Assembly (NCBI GenBank): GCA_947090365.1
Contig: CAMUNT010000022.1
Span: 1 to 11,930 of the forward strand
Length of the DNA stretch: 11,930 bases
Reading direction: 5' to 3'
Origin: an uncultured Clostridia bacterium
GTDB lineage: Bacteria; Bacillota; Clostridia; Christensenellales; Borkfalkiaceae
Shown here: one piece after another, positions 6,460 to 11,930 of the stretch
Layout: each line of letters starts with the position of its first letter
Numbering within the stretch: the first letter of the stretch is position 1
Made by a program: the position numbers and the translations under genes
Notes under the pieces: model-generated
What the model saw: the letters and a program-made list of their open reading frames with translations, nothing else
What the model was told of the DNA's origin: nothing
Database searches by the model: none

Positions 6460-7176
6460 ATGATTATTACTTCAAAATCAAACCCGATAATTAAGGCGGT
6501 TTCTGCACTTTCGGATAAAAAATTCAGAAAACAGCAGGGTTTATATATCGTAGAAGGAATAAAACCCGTTAAGGAATGCATAGGTGCAGGTTGTTGTATT
6601 GACAGAATAATTTGCGTTGAAGAGTTGCGTGACGACTTTGCAGGTGCAACGATAGTTTCCGAAAGTGTTTTTAAAAGTATTTCTTCTGAAAAAACTCCTC
6701 AGGGTGTGCTTGCAGTTGTAAAAATACCGCAATTAAGGCTTAAACCTCCCGCAAAAAGGTGTTTGCTTTTAGACTGTCTGCAGGACCCCGGGAATTTAGG
6801 AACGGTAATCCGTACTGCAAATGCTTCCGGTTATGAAGATATTTATTTGATAAACTGTACAGACCCTTATTCGCCCAAGGCGGTAAGGGCGAGTATGAGC
6901 GGTATTTTCTTCGTAAATATTTATCAGGGCACTCGTGAAGAGGTGATTTGCGCACTTGAAAACATTCCCCTTGTCTGTGCCGATATGTGCGGTGAAGATA
7001 TTTTTACATTTAATCCGCCCGAACGATTCTGTCTTTGCTTAGGAAACGAGGGCTCGGGAATAAGTGATGAAGTTAAGAAGCACGCGTCGTATACCGTAAA
7101 AATTCCTATGCGCGCGACGTGTGAAAGCCTAAACGTTGCTGTTTCTGCCGGAATTGCAATGTATGCTTTGAGATAA
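6460..7176 (+). CDS. SpoU/TrmH-family RNA 2'-O-methyltransferase
   Basis: Transfers a methyl group from S-adenosylmethionine to a ribose of rRNA or tRNA. Of 238 residues, the N-terminal third is a small substrate-binding domain (KQQGLYIVEGIKPVKECI, about 24-41). The C-terminal two thirds form the trefoil-knot SPOUT domain with all three family motifs: DPGNLGTVIRTANASGY (109-125), CLGNEGSGIS (193-202) and IPMRATCESLNVAVSAGIAMY (215-235). It resembles RlmB and Bacillus YsgA, the latter also encoded near the IF3-L20 genes, but the exact target nucleotide cannot be told. The ATG at 6460 gives the family N-terminus (MIITSKSNPIIK), yet no Shine-Dalgarno sequence is visible before it. It is followed after 24 bp by the YebC gene, probably in one transcript. 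Confidence 0.9.
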   Translation: MIITSKSNPIIKAVSALSDKKFRKQQGLYIVEGIKPVKECIGAGCCIDRIICVEELRDDFAGATIVSESVFKSISSEKTPQGVLAVVKIPQLRLKPPAKRCLLLDCLQDPGNLGTVIRTANASGYEDIYLINCTDPYSPKAVRASMSGIFFVNIYQGTREEVICALENIPLVCADMCGEDIFTFNPPERFCLCLGNEGSGISDEVKKHASYTVKIPMRATCESLNVAVSAGIAMYALR

Positions 7177-7200
7177 AAATTAAATTTTGAGAGGTAGAAA

Positions 7201-7935
7201 ATGTCAGGACATTCAAAATGGCACAATATTGCCGCAAAGAAGGGTAAGACAGACGCGGCACGCGGTGCAATGTTTACAAAATTAGGCCGAGAGCTTGCGG
7301 TAGCGGCAAAGGGTAATCCTAATCCGGATACAAACTCCAAGCTTGCCGACGCAATAGCTAAAGCGAAGGCCGCAAATATGCCGAATGAAAATATAAAGCG
7401 TTCTATTGCGAAAGCTGCGGGGGAACTCGGGGATAAAGAATATAAAGAATTAACTTACGAAGGTTACGGTGTATCGGGCTCGGCGGTTATTATTAAAACA
7501 CTTACCGACAACGTAAACAGGACTGCCGGAGATATCCGTTCGACAATGTCAAAGTGCGGCGGTCAGATGGGGAATACGGGCTGTGTATCATATATGTTCG
7601 ATAATAAAGGCATTATCGTAATAGAAAGGACTGTTGCTTTGGACGAAGATACAATGATGGAGTATTGTCTTGAAGCCGAAGCCGATGATTATACGGCAGA
7701 GGATGATGTATACGAAATTACTACTGCTCCTGAAAATTTTTCAAGCGTCAGAAAATATTTCGAAGATAAGGGCGTATCTTTTCTTGAAGCTTCAATAAAA
7801 ATGGTTCCGCAGAACTATATAGTGCTTGAAGGCGATAAGCTTGCGTCGTTTACTAAAATGCTTGACAAGCTTGAAGAGCTTGACGACGTTCAGGACGTAT
7901 ATCATAACGTCGAATTGCCCGATGACGGCGAATAA
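7201..7935 (+). CDS. YebC/TACO1-family protein (YebC/PmpR-type)
   Basis: A 244-residue member of the widespread YebC family. Members were long annotated as DNA-binding transcriptional regulators; mitochondrial TACO1 and recent bacterial studies instead connect the family with translation, including relief of ribosome stalling at prolines. The diagnostic N-terminus MSGHSKWHNIAAKKGKTDAARG is present. It is followed by the helical domain with KAKAANMPNENIKRSIAKAAGE, the YEGYGVSGSAVIIKTLTDNVNRTA block, and the GCVSYMFDNKG and MLDKLEELDDVQDVYHNV segments. GAGAGG (7189-7194) sits 6 nt before the ATG. Its position after ribosomal-protein and RNA-methyltransferase genes fits a translational role better than transcriptional control. 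Confidence 0.95.
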   Translation: MSGHSKWHNIAAKKGKTDAARGAMFTKLGRELAVAAKGNPNPDTNSKLADAIAKAKAANMPNENIKRSIAKAAGELGDKEYKELTYEGYGVSGSAVIIKTLTDNVNRTAGDIRSTMSKCGGQMGNTGCVSYMFDNKGIIVIERTVALDEDTMMEYCLEAEADDYTAEDDVYEITTAPENFSSVRKYFEDKGVSFLEASIKMVPQNYIVLEGDKLASFTKMLDKLEELDDVQDVYHNVELPDDGE

Positions 7936-7946
7936 TTAAAATAATC

Positions 7947-7983
7947 GAGCATATATTTGTGAATAAAAAGCAGATATATGCTC
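7947..7983 (+). other. Hairpin 1 of the yebC downstream region
   Basis: GAGCATATAT (7947-7956) pairs perfectly with ATATATGCTC (7974-7983) around a 17-nt loop. It starts 11 bases after the yebC stop and is followed by AATTTAATATT. It may be a weak terminator, but it lacks a T run. Confidence 0.5.
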
Positions 7984-7990
7984 AATTTAA

Positions 7991-8015
7991 TATTATAAGC
8001 GTACACGCTTTAATA
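7991..8015 (+). other. Hairpin 2 of the yebC downstream region
   Basis: AAGCG (7997-8001) and CGCTT (8006-8010) close a TACA loop, and outer TATTA/TAATA arms extend the stem with one unpaired T. Small and AT-rich. Function unknown. Confidence 0.4.
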
Positions 8016-8019
8016 TATA

Positions 8020-8064
8020 GCTTAATTGTTTAAGTGCATTATTTCCGCGCTTGAACAATTAAGC
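8020..8064 (+). other. Long 18-bp hairpin in the yebC downstream region
   Basis: Positions 8020-8037 pair with 8047-8064 along 18 consecutive positions, with only two G-U wobbles, around a 9-nt ATTATTTCC loop. The outer 11 bp (GCTTAATTGTT/AACAATTAAGC) are perfect. No T run follows; the next element begins at 8066. It may be a processing site, mRNA stabiliser or part of a small RNA. The sequence alone does not decide. Confidence 0.55.
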
Positions 8065-8065
8065 G

Positions 8066-8100
8066 AGGGGGAGCAAAATCGATTGCTCCCCCTATGAATT
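8066..8100 (+). terminator. GC-rich hairpin, likely terminator before the secreted-protein gene
   Basis: AGGGGGAGCAA (8066-8076) pairs perfectly with TTGCTCCCCCT (8083-8093) around the 6-nt loop AATCGA. A degenerate tail ATGAATTTTCC follows. It is the most stable structure in the gap and the best candidate for ending the yebC transcript, though the T run is offset by five bases. Confidence 0.55.
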
Positions 8101-8129
8101 TTCCGCGTTATTGTTTAGTACAATAATGT

Positions 8130-9035
8130 ATGAGAAAAATATTGCCCAAAATAAAAAAGCTGGCCTTAGTTGCAATTTGCATTTCCTTTTTTATTTCATT
8201 TATATGTATATACTGTAAAAACGAAAGCGTCAAAGCTATAAAGGAAAATACTGCGTTAAGTGTATGGCAGATTGACAGTTTTGAGGGGGGGAAGGGTTCA
8301 CGTGCCGATTTTTTACAAAATATCGGAAAAGAGTTCAATAAAAAAGAAAACTGTTATATCACCGTTATGTCGCTCTCTGCCGAGGCTGCAAGACTGAATT
8401 TATCAAAAGGAATCGCCCCGGATATTGTTTCCTATGGGGCGGGAGTATACGGGTTAGAGAGCATTGTTACTGAATTTACAGCGTGGTGCAACGGCTGTTA
8501 CTGTTTGATTGCGCTGGATACAGATTGTGATTTTTCCGACGTAAACGTGGAAAATACCGTAATCAACAGAGGAAAGGATAATTTTGTCGGCGTAACGGCG
8601 CTTTTCTGCGGTTTGCAGGGGGCGGATATCGAAAACCCGACCGCAGCATATATTCAATTAATTAACGGAAAATATAAGTACCTTTTAGGTACACAGCGCG
8701 ATATTTTCAGATTGAAGACAAGAGAAGTTAATTTTTCAATTAAGCCGATAACCGAATTTAACGATTTATATCAAAATATTTCAATAACCGGCAAATGTAA
8801 AAACAGTGAATACGCACGCAGGTATATCGATTTTTTATTATCTAAAAAATCTGAGCTGAATAAAATAGGTATGTTCGGTAACGGAGTGAAGCTATACGTC
8901 GACGAGGCCGGCGTGTGTGAAAATCTTAACTTTGAGCTTAAACTTACATATCCTATAAATGAAACAGTAAAAGACGATCTTGAAAAATACGTTTCATCAG
9001 GCGACATAAATATGATAAAAAAACTGCTGAAATAA
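8130..9035 (+). CDS. Secreted protein resembling ABC-type solute-binding proteins
   Basis: A 301-residue exported protein. It begins with a basic stretch (MRKILPKIKK) and a hydrophobic segment (about 11-29). Cysteines at 26 and 29 lie at the end, but the preceding residues (SFIC, CIYC) do not form a clean lipobox, so it may be membrane-anchored rather than a lipoprotein. TALSVWQIDSFEGGKGSRADFLQNIGKEFNKK (about 41-72) and NLSKGIAPDIVSYGAG (about 90-105) resemble the N-terminal lobe and ligand-edge segment of family 1 extracellular solute-binding proteins. At 301 residues it is shorter than the 400-plus usual for them. No permease or ATPase gene is nearby, so a transport partner must lie elsewhere, or it acts as a sensor or binding protein. 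No ribosome-binding site is evident before the ATG; TACAAT (8119-8124) lies 5 nt upstream. The specific ligand is unknown. Confidence 0.75.
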   Translation: MRKILPKIKKLALVAICISFFISFICIYCKNESVKAIKENTALSVWQIDSFEGGKGSRADFLQNIGKEFNKKENCYITVMSLSAEAARLNLSKGIAPDIVSYGAGVYGLESIVTEFTAWCNGCYCLIALDTDCDFSDVNVENTVINRGKDNFVGVTALFCGLQGADIENPTAAYIQLINGKYKYLLGTQRDIFRLKTREVNFSIKPITEFNDLYQNISITGKCKNSEYARRYIDFLLSKKSELNKIGMFGNGVKLYVDEAGVCENLNFELKLTYPINETVKDDLEKYVSSGDINMIKKLLK

Positions 9036-9071
9036 TTGAAAAAAACAAAATAAAATGTTATTATATAGGTG
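9036..9071 (+). promoter_or_regulatory. Possible promoter before murB (weak)
   Basis: TTGAAA (9036-9041) and TATTAT (9059-9064) are spaced by 17 bp in the 43-bp gap after the secreted-protein gene. Transcription would start near 9071, within or just past the AGGTGA ribosome-binding site, which argues against it being the main promoter. Base composition here is very AT-rich, so chance matches are likely. Confidence 0.25.
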
Positions 9072-9078
9072 ACAGTGA

Positions 9079-9966
9079 TTGGATAATAATAATTTGTCTA
9101 ACAGTATAGCAGAGGTCAAATTTGTAAAAGACTTTTCCTTTGCAAAAAATACGACTTATTCTTGCGGCGGTACTGCCGGAATTGCATATTTCCCCGATTC
9201 AATTAAACAGGCGACAGCCGTTTATGATTATCTTAATAGAAGCGGTACAAAAACTGTAATACTCGGTTGCGGTTCAAACGTGCTGGCGTCGGATAAATAT
9301 TTCGACGGTGCGGTAATCAGTACGAGACATTTAAACGGAATAAGCCAAGTTAGCAATAATTTATTATTCTGTTATGCGGGAACAACGGTGGCCGAACTGT
9401 TAAAATTTTGCGCCGACTCCGGTTTTAGCGGGCTTGAATATCTTGCTGGTATTCCCGCGACGGTGGGCGGACTTGCGCTTATGAACGGCGGTTCGGGCGG
9501 AATATATATCGATAATAATATCGTAAACGTTTTGCTGTACGACGGAACTGTTCGCAGTTTTTCAAATAAAAAATGTAAATTTGGTTATAAATATAGTATT
9601 ATGCGTGACATAAACTGTTTGATTTTGGGGGTTGAATTAAAAATTTATCCTCAATCAAGCGAAAAAGTCCGCGAAAATATATCTAAGTACATTAATAGCA
9701 GAAAGCATTTGCCGAAAGGTGCAAGCTGCGGTTGCGTGTTTAAAAATAAAGGAAACCTGAGTGCGGGTAAGATTATTGAGGAAAGCGGTTTAAAGGGGCT
9801 GACTTACGGCGGAGCTTGCGTAAGTAGTGAACACGCAAATTTTTTAATTAATAACGGCGGACCTTCGTCTGATGTTTACAGTTTGATTAAAACGGTCAAG
9901 AAAAGCGTTTTCGAGCGGACGGGAATTATGCTTGAAGAAGAGGTCGTTTACATAGGAGATTTTTAA
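9079..9966 (+). CDS. murB: UDP-N-acetylenolpyruvoylglucosamine reductase MurB, TTG start
   Basis: FAD- and NADPH-dependent reduction of UDP-GlcNAc-enolpyruvate to UDP-MurNAc, the second committed step of peptidoglycan synthesis, in the cytosol. The 295 residues fit the family. FAD-domain motifs are GCGSNVLASD (63-72) and LAGIPATVGGLALMNGG (122-138). The substrate domain has GCVFKNKGNLSAGKIIEESGLKG (218-240), SSEHANFLIN (249-258) and a C-terminal GIMLEEEV (282-289). It lacks the extra loop of E. coli-type enzymes, so it looks Gram-positive type. The TTG at 9079 is supported by AGGTGA (9067-9072) 6 nt before it; nearby GTG codons are out of frame. Two active-site positions differ from the usual form: Cys219 where the catalytic Ser of GS-[VF]-F-KN normally sits, and Lys171 in FGYKYS where YRxS is expected. 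First gene of the murB-PHP-whiA-dnaE cluster. Confidence 0.93.
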   Translation: MDNNNLSNSIAEVKFVKDFSFAKNTTYSCGGTAGIAYFPDSIKQATAVYDYLNRSGTKTVILGCGSNVLASDKYFDGAVISTRHLNGISQVSNNLLFCYAGTTVAELLKFCADSGFSGLEYLAGIPATVGGLALMNGGSGGIYIDNNIVNVLLYDGTVRSFSNKKCKFGYKYSIMRDINCLILGVELKIYPQSSEKVRENISKYINSRKHLPKGASCGCVFKNKGNLSAGKIIEESGLKGLTYGGACVSSEHANFLINNGGPSSDVYSLIKTVKKSVFERTGIMLEEEVVYIGDF

Positions 9967-10743
9967 ATGTTGCTTACAGCGGATTATCATACTCATACGC
10001 CGTATTCACACGGTAAAAATACTGTGCTTGAAAATGCCATGGCCGCGAAAGCCGGAGGGCTTAAAGAATTGGGAATTACCGACCACGGTTTCAACCACAT
10101 TCTTTTCGGTTTAAGAAGAAAAAAACTTGCCGGTCTGCGTGCGGAAATTACAGAAGCCGAAAAGCTTACGGGCGTTAAAATTTTAATGGGTATGGAAAGT
10201 AACATAACTTCGGCGGACGGTTCGACTGATATGAAAAAGGAGGACTTGCAGTATTTCGATATCTATCTGTGCGGAATACACGAGGTGCTTCGGTTCAAGA
10301 GTTTTTCGGATTTTTACAATATATGCTTTAAAAATTACAGCGCGTACAAATTTGCAAAAAAACCTTCGGATAAGGTGGTTGCGAATACGACGAAAATCTA
10401 TATCGAGACTATAAAGAAAAACCCGATAGACATTCTGACGCACGTAAACTATAAATGTTTTTGTGATCTGGAGCAGGTGGCAAGATGCTGTGCAGATTAC
10501 GGTACTTATATAGAAATCAACACGAAGAAACGGCACGTTTCGGCTGAGGAATTGAATTTAATGGCGTCTACCGGGGTAAGGTTCGTAATCGATTCCGATG
10601 CGCATTCTGCCGACAGAGTGGGCGATACTAAAATTGCCGATGAAATTTTGGCTCAGGCTGAAATTCCCTTGGACAGAATCGATAATATCGACGGCAGACT
10701 TCCTAAATTCAGATTTGCCGAGTATAAAGAAAAGAAGTTATAA
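9967..10743 (+). CDS. PHP-domain metal-dependent phosphoesterase (histidinol-phosphatase/YcdX-like)
   Basis: A 258-residue hydrolase of the polymerase and histidinol phosphatase superfamily, cytosolic, probably cleaving a phosphomonoester with a di- or trinuclear metal centre. The full metal set is visible: DYHTH (D6, H8, H10), H15, ITDHG (D39, H40), GMES (E77), CGIHE (H105), LTHVN (H159) and DSDAHS (D211, H213). The protein is a stand-alone PHP unit rather than a polymerase. A histidine-biosynthesis role is possible, but no his genes are nearby, so the substrate remains open. The ATG directly follows the murB stop, and AGGAG (9954-9958) lies inside the end of murB, which suggests translational coupling. 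A PHP gene beside murB and whiA is, to my knowledge, common in Clostridia. Confidence 0.85.
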   Translation: MLLTADYHTHTPYSHGKNTVLENAMAAKAGGLKELGITDHGFNHILFGLRRKKLAGLRAEITEAEKLTGVKILMGMESNITSADGSTDMKKEDLQYFDIYLCGIHEVLRFKSFSDFYNICFKNYSAYKFAKKPSDKVVANTTKIYIETIKKNPIDILTHVNYKCFCDLEQVARCCADYGTYIEINTKKRHVSAEELNLMASTGVRFVIDSDAHSADRVGDTKIADEILAQAEIPLDRIDNIDGRLPKFRFAEYKEKKL

Positions 10744-10744
10744 A

Positions 10745-11695
10745 ATGCCTAATTTTACCGAAGAAATCAAAAATGAAATAACGCGGACTCCGATAGACGA
10801 CAGGTGCTGTATGCTTGCCGTTATTTCTGCATTTATCCGCACGAGCGGAAGTGTTATATCGCGTAACGGTGAGCTGGGTTTTGAAATTACTACCGAAAAC
10901 GAATGTACGGCAGAATTTATCATAGATATGCTTGAAAACGAATTTAATCTGCATCCGACAGTCAGCGGTGCGCGGTTTGACGCAAGGGGCGGAAGGGACA
11001 AGCTTACATTCGAGTGTATCGGTAGTAAAGCGCAAAGCCTTTTAAACGAGCTTTGCATAGTTAAGGTGGACAAGGACGGCGTAATGCTTTCTTTCGGTTT
11101 AGGTGATAAGCTTACTGAAAAGGACTGCTGTAAAAGTGCGTTTATTAAAGGTGCGTTTCTCGGCGGAGGAAGCTGTACGCTTCCCGAAGAGCGGGTTTAT
11201 AGCCGTACCGGCTATCACTTTGAAATCGTATTTTCAAATAAAATAACCGCAAGTGATTTTTGCAGTCTTTTGTGTGATTTCGAAATACTTGCAAAGCTTG
11301 TCTCAAGAAAGGAAAGTGCGGTTGTTTACGTAAAGAGCAAAGAGGTAATATCCGACGTATTAAACGTGATTTCTGCCTATAACTGTCTTGAAAAACTCAA
11401 TGAAATAGTAGAAAAAAAAGATAAAACCAACAACGAAAACAGGGTAAACAACTGTTCTGTTTCAAATATCGATAAAACGGTTACTGCATCGGTAAATCAG
11501 GTTAGAGAAATTGAAATTATTGCAGGAACCGTCGGGCTTCAAAGCCTTGATAAAATGCTTTTTGAAGTTGCAGAGGCTCGTTTAGCGGATAAAAATGCCT
11601 CGATGAGAGAACTTGCGCAAAGACTTAATATTTCAAAAAGCTGTATTAATCACAGAATGAGAAAAATTTCAGATATAGCTAAAACGCTGGAATGA
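10745..11695 (+). CDS. whiA: WhiA, LAGLIDADG-like/HTH DNA-binding regulator
   Basis: WhiA proteins are conserved Gram-positive DNA-binding proteins. In Streptomyces WhiA controls sporulation-associated division, and in Bacillus it affects cell division and chromosome segregation. The 316 residues carry an N-terminal domain descended from LAGLIDADG homing endonucleases (CCMLAVISAFIRTSGSV near residue 19, CCKSAFIKGAFLGGGSCTLP in the middle, then YHFEIVFSNK). The catalytic acidic signature is not intact. A C-terminal helix-turn-helix follows (about 267-316, with ASMRELAQRLNISKSCINHRMRKI). The frame is open upstream to 10598, inside the PHP gene, but the ATG at 10745 gives the family start MPNFTEEIKNEI, so I use it. 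It lies 1 nt after the PHP stop with only a weak AAGAAG site, so coupling is likely. Confidence 0.95.
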   Translation: MPNFTEEIKNEITRTPIDDRCCMLAVISAFIRTSGSVISRNGELGFEITTENECTAEFIIDMLENEFNLHPTVSGARFDARGGRDKLTFECIGSKAQSLLNELCIVKVDKDGVMLSFGLGDKLTEKDCCKSAFIKGAFLGGGSCTLPEERVYSRTGYHFEIVFSNKITASDFCSLLCDFEILAKLVSRKESAVVYVKSKEVISDVLNVISAYNCLEKLNEIVEKKDKTNNENRVNNCSVSNIDKTVTASVNQVREIEIIAGTVGLQSLDKMLFEVAEARLADKNASMRELAQRLNISKSCINHRMRKISDIAKTLE

Positions 11696-11703
11696 GGGGA
11701 ATT

Positions 11704-11930
11704 ATGACAGATTTCGTACATCTGCATCTGCACACAGAGTATTCGCTTTTGGACGGTGCATGCAAGATTGACAATTTAATCGGCTATTGCAAGGCAAACG
11801 GTATTGATACCGTTTGTATGACAGACCACGGTAATATGTACGGAACATTGCATTTTGCAGAAAAAGCCGTAAAAGCGGGTCTGAAATACATAATCGGCTG
11901 TGAGTTTTATGCAACGCACGACCTTGCTGA
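11704..11930 (+). CDS. dnaE: DNA polymerase III alpha subunit DnaE, N-terminal fragment (cut by window end)
   Basis: Only the first 75 codons are present and the frame stays open to the last base. The start MTDFVHLHLHTEYSLLDGACKI and MTDHGNMYGTLHFAEKA are the hallmark N-terminal PHP-domain sequences of bacterial replicative polymerase alpha subunits of the DnaE type, and GCEFY continues that domain. The HLHLH, TDHG and CEFY residues correspond to PHP metal ligands, so the domain may be active. The GAGGGG site (11694-11699) overlaps the whiA stop, 4 nt before the ATG, placing dnaE in the same transcript as murB-PHP-whiA. Confidence 0.93.
   Translation, partial: MTDFVHLHLHTEYSLLDGACKIDNLIGYCKANGIDTVCMTDHGNMYGTLHFAEKAVKAGLKYIIGCEFYATHDLA

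Noticed and set aside
6924..7340. 138-codon minus-strand open frame across the methyltransferase/yebC junction
   Set aside because: It lies opposite two well-supported genes and its translation has no family features; a shadow frame.
7959..8033. Possible 24-residue peptide (GTG start) in the yebC downstream gap
   Set aside because: It has no ribosome-binding site, weak composition, and runs through two hairpins. Chance is the simpler explanation.
10598..10744. N-terminal extension of WhiA overlapping the PHP gene
   Set aside because: The 49 extra residues are an out-of-frame reading of the PHP gene end. MPNFTEEIKNEI at 10745 is the expected WhiA start.
11702..11914. 70-codon minus-strand open frame at the right edge
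   Set aside because: It is antisense to the highly conserved DnaE PHP domain and has no independent support.
1..11930. CRISPR array, transposon, prophage, toxin-antitoxin or defence system
   Set aside because: I saw no regularly spaced direct repeats, transposase, integrase, terminal repeats or defence-type domains. Apart from the secreted protein and the 74-residue protein, all genes belong to known housekeeping families.

Overview
The window is ordinary bacterial chromosome, most likely from a low-to-middle-GC Bacillota (Clostridia-type) organism. The evidence is a T-box leader in front of thrS, an attenuator-type leader in front of infC-rpmI-rplT, a whiA gene, a Gram-positive-type MurB, purine-rich Shine-Dalgarno sites (GAGAGG, GGAGG) and TTGACA/TATAAT promoters with 17-bp spacers. 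An uncultured gut-type Clostridia lineage is plausible, but the exact order cannot be read from the sequence.

Layout. Positions 1-413 hold a 74-residue coiled-coil-like protein of unknown function, followed by two strong hairpins that separate it from the convergent leuS. leuS (minus strand, 414-2822) and thrS (plus strand, 3145-5100) are divergent aminoacyl-tRNA synthetase genes. Their promoters sit back to back, and only thrS carries a T-box, with an ACC (Thr) specifier. From 5118 a promoter and a leader ending in an intrinsic terminator precede the translation operon infC-rpmI-rplT (IF3, L35, L20). infC has no well-placed ATG, GTG or TTG and probably starts at ATA. A SpoU/TrmH-family RNA methyltransferase and a YebC/TACO1-family protein follow (6460-7935).

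After a 194-bp hairpin-rich gap comes a lone secreted protein resembling the N-terminal part of ABC-type solute-binding proteins (8130-9035). Next is a tightly packed operon: murB, a PHP-domain phosphoesterase, whiA and the start of dnaE (9079-11930, cut by the window edge). It links cell-wall synthesis, a cell-division-linked regulator and DNA replication.

How the genes work together. Most genes serve translation: two synthetases, IF3, two large-subunit proteins, a putative rRNA/tRNA methyltransferase and YebC, which in recent literature is tied to ribosome stalling. RNA-level control is prominent: tRNA-Thr sensing for thrS, probable L20 feedback on its own operon, and a probable IF3-sensitive start codon on infC. 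I see no mobile element, CRISPR array, tRNA or rRNA gene, and no clear new defence or biosynthetic system. The least explained pieces are the orphan solute-binding-like protein, the hairpin cluster before it and the small coiled-coil protein at the left edge.
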